Source of the DNA: Dyadobacter sp. NIV53 | Lineage (GTDB): Bacteria; Bacteroidota; Bacteroidia; Cytophagales; Spirosomataceae | Assembly: GCF_019711195.1 (NCBI RefSeq) | Contig: NZ_CP081299.1 | Location: 3,162,001-3,226,000 of the forward strand | Direction: 5' to 3' | Length of the DNA stretch: 64,000 nt | Shown: piece by piece, positions 54,520 through 63,283 of the stretch | How positions within the stretch are numbered: the stretch's first letter is position 1 | Layout of the letters: every line of letters begins with the position of its first letter | The notes under the pieces: generated by a model | Databases searched by the model: none | Told to the model about the DNA's origin: nothing | The model's input: only the letters and a program-made list of their open reading frames with translations | Made by a program: the position numbers and the translations under genes

Positions 54520-55416
54520 ATGCAATTCGGAAAAGTTAAAGACCCGGTAGAAATTGATTTTATTTTACCAGACGACCATCCTGATACAAAAAACGTACTG
54601 GATGCTAAAAAAGGCAATCCCAACATTTATGTTGGTTGTACTGGCTGGAGCAGGGCAGATTTAAAAAACTTTTACCCAAAGGGTACTAAAGATGAACTTG
54701 CTCATTATGCGGCAAAATTCAATACAATTGAGTTAAACGCAACGTTCTACACCATCTTCCCTCAAAATACCATTGAAAGCTGGCATGAAAAAACACCGGT
54801 AAACTTTCGGTTTTGCCCCAAAGTATACCAGGAAATCAGCCATAGAAAAAGACTCAAAGACGTAAAAAATGTAACAGATATTTATCTGGATGGAATGGCA
54901 CTTTTACGTGAAAAACTTGGCTGTATGTTCCTACAGATGCCGGAAAACTTTGGCCCTGAAAATTGGCAGGTACTACGGAAATACCTGGAAGAATGGCCTT
55001 TGGGCTTTCCTCTTGCACTTGAATTAAGACATCCTGACTGGTATAGCGGTTCCTGGAATAATGATGAACTATATACCCTGCTTGAAAAGCAAAATATAGC
55101 TCATGTCATCACCGATTCTCCCGGGCGCCGTGACCTGTTGCACATGCGGCTGACGACAACGACTGCCTTTATCCGTTTTAACAGCACAAACCTTGATTCT
55201 GATTACCCTCGTTTGGATGACTGGTTTGACCGTATAAAATTATGGGTGAATGAAGGAATTGAAAATATTTACTTTTTTGTTCATCAGGATCATGAAAAGG
55301 TTTTTCCTGACCGGTTTGTTTACCTGATTAAAAAACTAAATTCTGAGTTGGGAATAAAATTAAATATCCCGCAAAATCCAATGGCAACCGGGCAGCTGAA
55401 TTTATTTGGTAACTAA
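54520..55416 (+). CDS. DUF72 family TIM-barrel-like protein
   Basis: This 298-residue DUF72 protein starts with IYVGCTGWSRADLKNFYPKG (about 44) and contains ELNATFYTIFPQNTIESWHE, FRFCPKVYQEISH, LQMPENFGPENW and ALELRHPDW, the conserved core of the family. These form a TIM-barrel-like fold whose activity is still unknown. It is soluble. It converges on the propeller/toroid gene, and the two stop codons share a hairpin at 55414-55445. Confidence 0.9.
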   Translation: MQFGKVKDPVEIDFILPDDHPDTKNVLDAKKGNPNIYVGCTGWSRADLKNFYPKGTKDELAHYAAKFNTIELNATFYTIFPQNTIESWHEKTPVNFRFCPKVYQEISHRKRLKDVKNVTDIYLDGMALLREKLGCMFLQMPENFGPENWQVLRKYLEEWPLGFPLALELRHPDWYSGSWNNDELYTLLEKQNIAHVITDSPGRRDLLHMRLTTTTAFIRFNSTNLDSDYPRLDDWFDRIKLWVNEGIENIYFFVHQDHEKVFPDRFVYLIKKLNSELGIKLNIPQNPMATGQLNLFGN

Positions 55417-55445
55417 TAGCACGAACGTCCCCGTTCGTGCTATTA
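55414..55445. terminator. 14-bp perfect hairpin between convergent DUF72 and propeller genes
   Basis: TAATAGCACGAACG (55414-55427) pairs with 55432-55445 around a four-base loop. The core CGAACGTCCCCGTTCGTG is the same as in the 26-bp arms near tdk/uvrA, so the two sites belong to one intergenic repeat family. It includes the DUF72 stop codon. Confidence 0.85.
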
Positions 55446-55446
55446 G

Positions 55447-57570
55447 TCATTTTTCAAGCAGCCCGTGGTAATAAGCCATGTAATAAGGCAGTAAAAAGAA
55501 AGTCCCTTCGTGTTCATCATGCCCGTCTCCTTCGGAAGCCAGCAATGCAAAACCATCCCGATCCTGACGAACATGCCCGCGCTCATCAATAGGCACTGCA
55601 TAACCATTTGCCCGCCAGCCAACATTTGGTTTTTGTAACGGAGATAAATCAAAAACTACATCCAGCCGGTGTGTATTGTCCATCGTATAACCAATCAGAT
55701 CAAGCGGGATTTTTTGCAGATTTTCAAGAATATAGCTTTGGTTATTATTTCTCTTATAATAGTTTTTCACCACTTTCGGTGCATAAAGTCTGTTTTCAGG
55801 AAACAGATTACCTTTTTCAAATATCTTCTGATCAGCCATTATTGTAAACTGATTAGCCAGTGAAGCATAAATTGCATCCCAAAATGCATTTTTTTGCTTA
55901 CTGATATGCTGCCACGCAGTTTCCAAAGATTGCCTGTACATTAGCATCAATGCAGGATCAGTTTCATATTTTATCAATCCATACATACTCATCAGGCAAA
56001 GATTATTGTCCCATGGAACTACATTTTCCGGAGGGAAGAACTCTTTTGGATGCATGGCGTAAATGTGATAATTGTATTTATCCCTGAGTATTTTAGCTTC
56101 CTTATCGTATTTCGTGTCACCAGTCACATGTTTGGCTACGTTCAAAAACGACAGCATCATCATTGAATTCAGGCCACGCTGATCGTAGCCATAAACCGAA
56201 GCAAAATATTCAGGAGAATAGTCTCCCCAACGCGTCACTTTTCCATCATAATCTACCAGTTTGTAACCATGCCGAATAAGATGATCCATCATATCTCCCA
56301 CCACCTCACGGACTGCCTGCTTTTCTTCCTCCGTCCTGGCAACCAGATCATAATAAATACCATAGAAAAAGAAATGCCCGGCCAGCTCGTCTGAACTGGT
56401 ATCGCATTTCCATAAATATTTCCCGTCTTTGCTTTTAGGAAAACGCGGATAAATATCCTTCCACATGGGATCCTTTTTCTGGTTTTCAAGATTATCTTCC
56501 CGGCTGTAAATTTCATTCACAGGCTCATGCCAGTCAACCGGAATAATTACACGTGCCGGAAACCCTTTTTCATGCGTAATATCCACCAGCCATTTACAGG
56601 CTTTAAAACTTTGATCAGCCAGTTTTTTTGCTTCCGGATCGCCTGTTGCAGCATAGCGGAATGCGTTTGCAGCTCCATACATGGATGTATACATACCATC
56701 ATTATCCGAAATGCCCACTTCGGAAGTTGCTACATTGAACTGTTCTTTTAAGTGGCTTGGTGCAACAAATCCCATACGATTATGCCGTTCTTCCACTTGT
56801 TTGGTAAAATACCTGGCTTTTTCTTCCAGCGACATTGAAACGGGCGTAACCTGACTTACTCCTGCATTGGTAGCAATCCAGGCGGTACCATTCTTTTGTA
56901 CAACAATACTATTTACATAGTCATCTGGTAGCCAGCGCCGGCTAAAGCGGTATTTAAAATCATCATGATCTGCTTCAATAGCACCTTTTTCAGTTCCAAA
57001 CCAGACAGTACCGTTAACACCGGCAGCAGCACTGGTAAATTTATTATAGGGCAGTCCCTCTTTTCCTGTAAACAATTTCCACGATTTCCCTTCCAGATAT
57101 CCAATACCTTCTTCGGCACCGAACCAAAGCCTCCCTTTGGAATCAACCACCAGTGCGGCAACGTTTTTTAATACCCAGTTGTACGTATCATTTGCAGGAA
57201 AGATTCTGGTTGGTTTTTTAGCTTTATTGTAAAAATAAAGCCCCCGATTACAGCCAATTGCATAACCATCTTTAAACGGAACGGAAGATAAAATAACAGC
57301 ACCCGGAATTACTGGTAACTGAGAGGCAATTGCTCCCTTGGAATCAGCTTTTATAACACTCCATTTCGAATCCTTAAACCCAAAGCGTTTTCCCGAAGCT
57401 TCTGCTACCGGATATTCATTTTCCAGGACCATTTTATCAATCCTACCCTCAGGCAGCCCTTCTTTTGAGGAATGAATCGTTACAACTTCCTGTATAAATT
57501 TCTGATCACCAACTGATTGGGCGAAAATCGAAAAGGGCAAAAGCAAAACTAAAAAAATCAAAAGCTTCAT
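55447..57570 (-). CDS. Secreted two-component-propeller and (alpha/alpha) toroid glycosidase-like protein
   Basis: This 707-residue protein has a signal peptide (LIFLVLLLPFSIFAQ). An N-terminal half-propeller with Reg_prop blades (VDSKGRLWFGAEEGIGYLEG, GVNGTVWFGTEKGAI, KNGTAWIATNAGVS) covers about 60-240. The C-terminal part (about 280-707) is helix-rich with MYGAANAFRYAATGDPEAKK, FPARVIIPVDWHEPVNEIYS and HFFFYGIYYDL. It resembles (alpha/alpha)6 toroid hydrolases or lyases, but no catalytic residue can be named. Such propellers are normally sensors of hybrid two-component systems, so the fusion is unusual. Confidence 0.7.
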   Translation of the reverse strand: MKLLIFLVLLLPFSIFAQSVGDQKFIQEVVTIHSSKEGLPEGRIDKMVLENEYPVAEASGKRFGFKDSKWSVIKADSKGAIASQLPVIPGAVILSSVPFKDGYAIGCNRGLYFYNKAKKPTRIFPANDTYNWVLKNVAALVVDSKGRLWFGAEEGIGYLEGKSWKLFTGKEGLPYNKFTSAAAGVNGTVWFGTEKGAIEADHDDFKYRFSRRWLPDDYVNSIVVQKNGTAWIATNAGVSQVTPVSMSLEEKARYFTKQVEERHNRMGFVAPSHLKEQFNVATSEVGISDNDGMYTSMYGAANAFRYAATGDPEAKKLADQSFKACKWLVDITHEKGFPARVIIPVDWHEPVNEIYSREDNLENQKKDPMWKDIYPRFPKSKDGKYLWKCDTSSDELAGHFFFYGIYYDLVARTEEEKQAVREVVGDMMDHLIRHGYKLVDYDGKVTRWGDYSPEYFASVYGYDQRGLNSMMMLSFLNVAKHVTGDTKYDKEAKILRDKYNYHIYAMHPKEFFPPENVVPWDNNLCLMSMYGLIKYETDPALMLMYRQSLETAWQHISKQKNAFWDAIYASLANQFTIMADQKIFEKGNLFPENRLYAPKVVKNYYKRNNNQSYILENLQKIPLDLIGYTMDNTHRLDVVFDLSPLQKPNVGWRANGYAVPIDERGHVRQDRDGFALLASEGDGHDEHEGTFFLLPYYMAYYHGLLEK

Positions 57571-57674
57571 ATACGTTCCAGCATTTATTGTATCAAGACT
57601 CCCGCTTTAATAACGGACTTTGTTAAATACTTGCAATGTGAACGAAGAGGCTATGAAAACGAGGAATATTCCAA

Positions 57675-58625
57675 TTATAAGCCAAAGCCAACGCCTTGTT
57701 CAGGAATAACCAGTTTGAGCCGAAGTAAATTGTTTTCCCTTAATTGTGCCCTTATTTTTTCTTCATTGTTTCCCGCCGGCTTAATGTGTGTAATGATTAT
57801 GTTCAATTTCTGCATATTCTCTTTTCCTGCCAATTCCGAAAGTTTGTTCATTTCCTTCATCAGCCATTTTGGTGTTAAATGCCCGTATAATTTATTGTCT
57901 GGTTGCTCATTTGGATATGACACTTCCAGAAAAACCCCTTTCAGTTTTCCTGCTTTAATTAACGGACTTATATCTTTCCAGATAGCTTGAATATGATCTG
58001 TTTTTTCAACTTCATCCGGCCCGGTATCCCCGAAATACAATACATAAGCATCACCAGTTCTGATCAGAAATGCTGCACTTTCGTATGGATTTGAATGGCT
58101 GAGTTTATAGGCTTTTACCGACATTTCAGTTTGTTCTATTTTCAGCTCCTTTCCTTCTATTAATGGTTTATAAGTATATTTATTTAACAAGAACCCATTT
58201 CCTTCATTTCCGAAATTCGGCCAGCTTTCCCAGTTAAAATAATGATTTCTGATCGTTTCCAGTGTATTTGGAAAAGCGTAAATACTTTTCGTCGTATCAT
58301 CTGCCGAATTAATAATAAGTCCCGATATATGATCGAGATGTGCGTGGGAAATCAGATATCCCTTTATATAATTTTTCAGTACAGCATCTTCTGAAACTGA
58401 AAAAGCCCCATTCTCAATCGCCTTACGAATCCCTGTATTGAGCGTTCCTGCATCCAGACAGATATATGCCTCTGAACCGGAAGGTGCAATCATATAAGCC
58501 GACAAATTCCCTTCCTGAATTCCACCTTTTACACCCAGCGGAACGACCCGAAAAGCAGATTGTGCAAAGCTGATTGAAAAAAATAACTGAGAAAATAAGA
58601 AAACAGCGGAAATGAAACGGATCAT
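57675..58625 (-). CDS. Class II 3',5'-cyclic-AMP phosphodiesterase, exported
   Basis: This 316-residue protein has a signal peptide (FISAVFLFSQLFFSISFAQ) and the class II cyclic nucleotide phosphodiesterase motif YLISHAHLDHISGLIINSAD (metallo-beta-lactamase-like HxHxDH). Later residues VLYFGDTGPDEVE, FLEVSYPNEQPDN and LNIIITHIKPAG complete the metal site. The ATG at 58625 is used; the in-frame TTG at 58655 would add ten residues. Extracellular or periplasmic hydrolysis of cAMP or a related nucleotide is likely. It is upstream of the propeller gene on the same strand. Confidence 0.9.
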   Translation of the reverse strand: MIRFISAVFLFSQLFFSISFAQSAFRVVPLGVKGGIQEGNLSAYMIAPSGSEAYICLDAGTLNTGIRKAIENGAFSVSEDAVLKNYIKGYLISHAHLDHISGLIINSADDTTKSIYAFPNTLETIRNHYFNWESWPNFGNEGNGFLLNKYTYKPLIEGKELKIEQTEMSVKAYKLSHSNPYESAAFLIRTGDAYVLYFGDTGPDEVEKTDHIQAIWKDISPLIKAGKLKGVFLEVSYPNEQPDNKLYGHLTPKWLMKEMNKLSELAGKENMQKLNIIITHIKPAGNNEEKIRAQLRENNLLRLKLVIPEQGVGFGL

Positions 58626-58878
58626 CGAAATTTGAATTAAGTACTTATCGTACAATTATAATATATCAAAAATAATAGTTGTCTCAAAATTTAAACCAGA
58701 TTGTCAGAAAATGAAAAATAGATGTTGTCTTTACCGGTAAATAAAAATAACCACGAAAAAATAACAACTTTTTTTCATTTGTATTTACTGCGTATTAATT
58801 TGAATGTTAATTCATTACAGATTAAAAGTCAGATTTTATGACAAATGGTGACATCGTTTAAAATACTTCGAATATTGT

Positions 58879-59192
58879 ATGAATTCTCTTGAAATGGTTT
58901 TGGTCATTCTGGCCGTCTGGAGACTTACACACCTGCTTTCGGAGGAAGACGGTCCGTTTGACATCATTTTCATAATAAGAAAAAAGCAGGAAATGGCTTT
59001 TTCGGAAGTTTGCTCGACTGTTTTTATTGTGTAAGTATATGGATTGCTTTTCCATTTGGAATGTGGATCGGAGATAACTGGTGGGAGAAAATAATAATGT
59101 GGCTGGCATTTTCAGGAGCTGCCTGTTTACTCGAACAGGCGACCACCAAAACCGGCAGGAATACCAATAAACCTGATTATTACGAAGACTAA
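58879..59192 (+). CDS. DUF1360 family small membrane protein (frame broken at a six-A run)
   Basis: An ATG at 58879 reads MNSLEMVLVILAVWRLTHLL, SEEDGPFDIIFIIRKK and then leaves frame at the A-run 58980-58985. With one more A the text becomes AGNGFFGSLLDCFYCVSIWI, AFPFGMWIGDNWWEKIIMWL and a C-terminus ending in NKPDYYED at 59192, a 104-residue DUF1360-like protein with two or three membrane helices. DUF1360 members are seen in phages and bacteria; function unknown. The next gene begins 12 bp later. Confidence 0.8.
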
Positions 59193-59204
59193 ACTTTTGA
59201 AATC

Positions 59205-59456
59205 ATGTGTAATTGCGGACAAAAAAGAATTGAAATGTCTGATTCAGCTGAATACAGTTCATCAGAAAAATATAGTTTGAATGACACTTTTTTTGAGTAT
59301 ACTGGTAAAACCGGCCTTACGGTAACAGGAAGCGTTACCGGCAGGAAATACAGATTTAACAATCCCGGCGATAAGGTTATCATTCATTATAAAGATATGC
59401 CGGGTATGCTTACCATTCCTGTATTGAAAGAAGTACTGGAAAAAGAAACCGCCTGA
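59205..59456 (+). CDS. Small CNCGQKR protein of unknown function
   Basis: This 83-residue protein begins MCNCGQKRIEMSDSAEYSSS and has a C-terminal beta-like region FFEYTGKTGLTVTGSVTGRK followed by YRFNNPGDKVIIHYKDMPGM. From memory, similar small proteins with a C-N-C-G start and GRKYRF segment occur in tailed phages, often near DUF1360-type genes, but I could not check. It is in the same unit as DUF1360 and an alpha/beta hydrolase. No catalytic motif. Confidence 0.7.
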   Translation: MCNCGQKRIEMSDSAEYSSSEKYSLNDTFFEYTGKTGLTVTGSVTGRKYRFNNPGDKVIIHYKDMPGMLTIPVLKEVLEKETA

Positions 59457-59496
59457 GAACAGCTTATCCAATAAAACAGAATAATTACAGCAGATT

Positions 59497-60297
59497 ATGA
59501 AAACGGTCAGCCATGATGGTGTGAGGATAAATTATGACATTTATGGAGCCGGGCATCCTGTATTGCTATTCGTACATGGTTCCTTTAATGATCAGACTTA
59601 CTGGCAAAAGCAGGTTGAATATTTCAAAAAGGAATATCAGGTTATAACCATGGATCTTGCCGGCCATGGTCAGTCGGGGCTAAACCGTGATACCTGGACA
59701 ATAGAAGAATTTGGCGAGGATGTAATTGAACTGTTGAAACAGCTGGAATTTACTAGTGTAATTCTGATTGGGCATTCTTTGGGGGCAAATGCTGTTTTGG
59801 AAGCGGCCGTTGAATTTCCTGATCCTGTTATCGGAATTATTGCTGTCGATAATTTTAAAAATGCAGGAATGCCGCTTGCCAATGAATACCAGGAACAGGC
59901 AAACCAGATCATTCAAAATCTTAAAACGGACTTTGCCAATACATCAGGCGATTATGCAAAAATGGTTTTACTGACTAATAAAACACCGCCTGTTATCACC
60001 GAAAAAGTCATAAATGCTTACCGGAATGCCGATCCTAAAATGGGCGCAAAATCTATTGAAGCAATTTTCGATTATTCGGCACGGGAAAGAGAATTGTTAC
60101 AGCAGCTTAATTTCAAATTGTATCTCATCAATGTAGACTATATGCCAACCAATGAAGAGACTCTGAAAAAGTATGCCCGGCAATCCTACGAACTAAATAT
60201 CATTCACGGCACAAGCCATTTCCCTATGCTTGAAAACCCTGATGAATTAAATAAATCTCTGGAAAAAATAATAAACGAAATTAAAGCAGGTATTTAA
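59497..60297 (+). CDS. Alpha/beta-hydrolase
   Basis: This 266-residue hydrolase has the oxyanion-site VLLFVHGSFNDQTYW (about 24), the nucleophile elbow LIGHSLGANAVLEA (GHSLG, about 91-95) and a C-terminal catalytic histidine in IIHGTSHFPMLENPD (about 242). The catalytic acid is probably in LYLINVDYMPT. No signal peptide is seen, so it is cytoplasmic. Substrate unknown; esterase or peptidase possible. It sits between the CNCGQKR protein and a membrane protein on the same strand with short gaps. Confidence 0.88.
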   Translation: MKTVSHDGVRINYDIYGAGHPVLLFVHGSFNDQTYWQKQVEYFKKEYQVITMDLAGHGQSGLNRDTWTIEEFGEDVIELLKQLEFTSVILIGHSLGANAVLEAAVEFPDPVIGIIAVDNFKNAGMPLANEYQEQANQIIQNLKTDFANTSGDYAKMVLLTNKTPPVITEKVINAYRNADPKMGAKSIEAIFDYSARERELLQQLNFKLYLINVDYMPTNEETLKKYARQSYELNIIHGTSHFPMLENPDELNKSLEKIINEIKAGI

Positions 60298-60307
60298 GAC
60301 AAAGGCC

Positions 60308-60892
60308 ATGATTCTGTCTGTCCGCATTCTTAAAAATTCAGCCTGGGTCATTCAGGCCTTGTTGTTTTTCAAAAACCATTTGTCCGTTATCCTTGGATTG
60401 GGGCTTATTGCTGCTTTTGGAAGAGCCGCACAACTTGGTGCTTTCGGGCCGGTTACTTCTTTTTATCATTATCTTCTGGAAATCATTATTCAGTCGGCGA
60501 GAATATCTATTTTCATATACACTTTGGGATTAACCAATCTTAAAATGGGAGTAGTCCGGTTAAAAAAAATATTATCTGATAAAAATACCTGGCAGGAACA
60601 TGGAAAAATTGCTGTCCGAAAAATAAAAAAAGAATGGGTTTCTCTTTTGACAAGTTTTGTTATTTATCTTATTATTGCCTTCATTATCAATAGCCTCATC
60701 AATTTTGCTACCTATCAGACCTGCCTTTATTTTAAATTAAAAACCAGCGAAATTATTTCTGACAAAGCATCGGAATGGGTTATAATTCTTTTTCTTAAAA
60801 ATATTTCCGTTATTCCGTTCAGTCTGGTTTTCAATGCTGTATTCTTACTTTGGATTACAAACAAAATGAAACCGGTATCTTTCAATAACTGA
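60308..60892 (+). CDS. Membrane protein of unknown function
   Basis: This 194-residue protein has about four hydrophobic segments (about 24-42, 62-78, 113-138 and 167-184) with a basic loop RLKKILSDKNTWQEHGKIAV between. No family could be recognised with confidence. It follows the hydrolase by 10 bp and precedes the VOC protein gene, so it probably belongs to the same operon. Confidence 0.65.
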   Translation: MILSVRILKNSAWVIQALLFFKNHLSVILGLGLIAAFGRAAQLGAFGPVTSFYHYLLEIIIQSARISIFIYTLGLTNLKMGVVRLKKILSDKNTWQEHGKIAVRKIKKEWVSLLTSFVIYLIIAFIINSLINFATYQTCLYFKLKTSEIISDKASEWVIILFLKNISVIPFSLVFNAVFLLWITNKMKPVSFNN

Positions 60893-60918
60893 TTATTCAG
60901 CATTATCATATTACCCAA

Positions 60919-61299
60919 ATGAGCAATATATTAGGTTTAAGAACTACCATCTACAAAGTGCCCGATGTTACGCTGGCAAAAGAATGGTATGCCAAAGCAT
61001 TTGAAACAGCGCCTTATTTCGACGAACCCTATTATGTCGGTTTCAATATTGGCGGTTATGAGCTGGGATTAATTCCTGATGTTTCTCCACCGGTTACAAA
61101 ATCTGAAAACGTAGTAACTTATTGGGGCGTGAAGGATATTCATACAGAATTTAAAAGATTGACTGATCTGGGTGCCGTTACCCACGAAATACCGGAAAAT
61201 GTAGGAGGCGATATTATGACGGCTACCGTAAAAGATCCCTGGGATAACCTGATCGGGATTATTTACAATCCGGAATTTAATCTGGAAAATCAGTCCTAA
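60919..61299 (+). CDS. VOC/glyoxalase-family protein
   Basis: This 126-residue single-module vicinal-oxygen-chelate protein has paired beta-alpha-beta-beta-beta units. The text VPDVTLAKEWYAKAFETAPYF in the first half and DIHTEFKRLTDLGAVTHEIP with DPWDNLIGIIYNPEF in the second match the glyoxalase/bleomycin-resistance fold. Metal-binding residues are not all clear. The substrate is unknown. It lies in the same plus-strand run as the hydrolase and AI-2E genes. Confidence 0.87.
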   Translation: MSNILGLRTTIYKVPDVTLAKEWYAKAFETAPYFDEPYYVGFNIGGYELGLIPDVSPPVTKSENVVTYWGVKDIHTEFKRLTDLGAVTHEIPENVGGDIMTATVKDPWDNLIGIIYNPEFNLENQS

Positions 61300-61320
61300 T
61301 CCTTTCCTGTGCACTTGTAA

Positions 61321-62427
61321 ATGACCGAATCCTCTCAACGCCCGTTTTACCATCAGCTTTCGCACACACTTTTAGCCATTGGAATAATAACACTTGGTAT
61401 TTATCTGGGGCAGGATATATTGGTCCCGCTGGCTCTGGCCGTATTACTCGCCGTTTTATTGAGGCCGGTTGAAGGATGGCTGATGCACCGCGGCATTCCA
61501 AAAGTGCTGTCGATCAGCATTGCTGTTTTACTGGCCGTTTTAATTTTGGCAGGAATAACCATACTGCTTTCCATGCAAATTTCTGATTTTTCAGATGATG
61601 TTCCCAAACTCAAACGGAATATCAATGACGCATATCGTGATGTGCGCCGCTGGATACGCCGTGAGTACAGCGTGAGTTACTGGCAACAGGACCAGTACGT
61701 AAAAAAGGCGCAAACCCAGACATTGGAAAGTTTTCAGAATGCCGAAACGCTTGGTGTTGTTACCGGGCCGCTTGGTTCTCTGATACTTCTGCCGATTTAC
61801 GTTTTCCTTTTTTTGTATTACAGATCCATGCTTTTACATTTCATGATTGTCTTATTTGCAGAAAAATACAAAGCGCAGGTAATGGAAATCCTGGGAGAGA
61901 TAAAATCCATTATACAAAGTTATATGGTAGGGTTGCTGTTGGAAACTGGTGTTGTAGCGTTATTAAACTCCATTGGATTATTACTTCTCAATGTTCAATA
62001 TGCCATATTATTGGGGATAATGGCAGCTATTCTGAACCTTGTCCCATATATCGGCGGCCTCGTTGCTACGGCTCTTGCAGTAATGATAACATTTATAAAC
62101 CATCCCGACGGATACACACTTGCAGGCGTTGTGGGTGTATTTCTTGCCGTTCAGTTTATTGATAATAATTTTCTGGTCCCGCTGGTTATTGGTTCCAAAG
62201 TGAAAATCAATGCACTTGTTTCTATTGTAGGTGTACTGATCGGAGGCGCTTTGGCAGGAGTTTCCGGTATGTTTCTTTCAATTCCTGCCATTGCTATGAT
62301 GAAAGTTGTGTTCGACCGGGTCGATGGTATGAAGCCCTGGGGAATTCTGCTCGGTGACCAGACTCCCGAACAAGCCAACAATAAATTATTCGGGTTGGTA
62401 AGTATCAAGAAAAAGGTAGCCGAATAG
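61321..62427 (+). CDS. AI-2E-family transporter (PerM-like)
   Basis: This 368-residue protein has about eight membrane helices. N-terminal text is LGQDILVPLALAVLLAVLLRP and the central ITILLSMQISDFSDDVPKL. The C-terminal conserved core is IGGLVATALAVMITF and FIDNNFLVPLVIGSKVKINALV, followed by GALAGVSGMFLSIPAIA, typical of the AI-2E (TqsA/YhhT) family. The cargo is uncertain; some members export ions or autoinducer-2. It is the last gene of the plus-strand run and ends 4 bp from the convergent dehydrogenase gene. Confidence 0.9.
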   Translation: MTESSQRPFYHQLSHTLLAIGIITLGIYLGQDILVPLALAVLLAVLLRPVEGWLMHRGIPKVLSISIAVLLAVLILAGITILLSMQISDFSDDVPKLKRNINDAYRDVRRWIRREYSVSYWQQDQYVKKAQTQTLESFQNAETLGVVTGPLGSLILLPIYVFLFLYYRSMLLHFMIVLFAEKYKAQVMEILGEIKSIIQSYMVGLLLETGVVALLNSIGLLLLNVQYAILLGIMAAILNLVPYIGGLVATALAVMITFINHPDGYTLAGVVGVFLAVQFIDNNFLVPLVIGSKVKINALVSIVGVLIGGALAGVSGMFLSIPAIAMMKVVFDRVDGMKPWGILLGDQTPEQANNKLFGLVSIKKKVAE

Positions 62428-62431
62428 CATT

Positions 62432-63118
62432 TTATCTTAAACCACTCATTCCGCCATCTACCTGAAATATCTGTCCGGTTATCCAAGCTGATTTATCGGT
62501 TAAAAGAAATTCGGCCATGTTTGCTATATCTCCCACTGAACCTATTTTTTTCAACGGATGACGTTGCGCATTAGCCGTTTTCTTTTCGTCAGTGCTTAGT
62601 AATGTTGCGGCCAAAGGTGTATCCGTAATGGATGGCGCAATACAATTCACCCTGATATTTGGTGCCAGTTCGGCTGCCAATGCTCTTGTAAGCCCTTCAA
62701 TTGCACCTTTGGATGCAGCAACAATAGTGTGGTAATTGAAGCCGGTTTGAACTGCTACTGTGGAAAATAACACAATAGACGCATGTTCCGGCTTTTTTAA
62801 TTTTGGCAACAGAGCCTGAATAATTTTTATAGCTCCTAAAACCTGCAACTGATAATCCTGTAAAAATTCCTCTGGTTTAATTCTGGCAAAAGGTTTCAGA
62901 TTAATACTACCCGGACAATAAGCCAGTCCATCAATCGTATCAGGCAAAAAGGAAAGGTCTGCATTTTCATCCAGTACATTCAGGTAATGCAAAGAAACAG
63001 AATCAGTATTTTCTGTTTTATAAAAAGTACCAAAAACCGTTGCTTCCGTTTTTGAAAGCTGGCTTGCCAATTGTTTACCAATACCGGACGATGCGCCGAT
63101 AATAACGAAATTTTTCAA
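62432..63118 (-). CDS. Short-chain dehydrogenase/reductase-like protein lacking the catalytic Tyr
   Basis: This 228-residue protein has the cofactor loop GASSGIGKQL (about 7-16) and a C-terminus with DGGMSGLR. The active-site segment reads VAASKGAIEGLTRALAAELA, so Val stands where the YxxxK Tyr should be; the Lys remains. The catalytic Ser is plausible in LFSTVAVQTG. A TTG start at 63118 is used as no in-frame ATG exists. It may be an inactive or binding-type member, or use another residue. Role unknown. Confidence 0.85.
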   Translation of the reverse strand: MKNFVIIGASSGIGKQLASQLSKTEATVFGTFYKTENTDSVSLHYLNVLDENADLSFLPDTIDGLAYCPGSINLKPFARIKPEEFLQDYQLQVLGAIKIIQALLPKLKKPEHASIVLFSTVAVQTGFNYHTIVAASKGAIEGLTRALAAELAPNIRVNCIAPSITDTPLAATLLSTDEKKTANAQRHPLKKIGSVGDIANMAEFLLTDKSAWITGQIFQVDGGMSGLR

Positions 63119-63227
63119 AGTGAATGTTTAAGTTTTTTTAAGTAACAATTCATTATTGTTGCTCGTATTGCAAACTGACAGCTTATCCGTGGTACGGCTC
63201 GCAATGCAACCATTTTCACTAGAAAAC

Positions 63228-63264
63228 AATCAGGCCGGACAATTTGAAATTATCCGGCCTGATT
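63228..63264 (-). terminator. Terminator hairpin after the ABC1 kinase gene
   Basis: A 12-bp perfect stem, AATCAGGCCGGA (63228-63239) with TCCGGCCTGATT (63253-63264), lies 20 bp past the ABC1-kinase stop codon. On the minus strand it is followed by a TTGTTTTC tract. Confidence 0.75.
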
Positions 63265-63283
63265 AAAATAAATTCAAAAAAAA

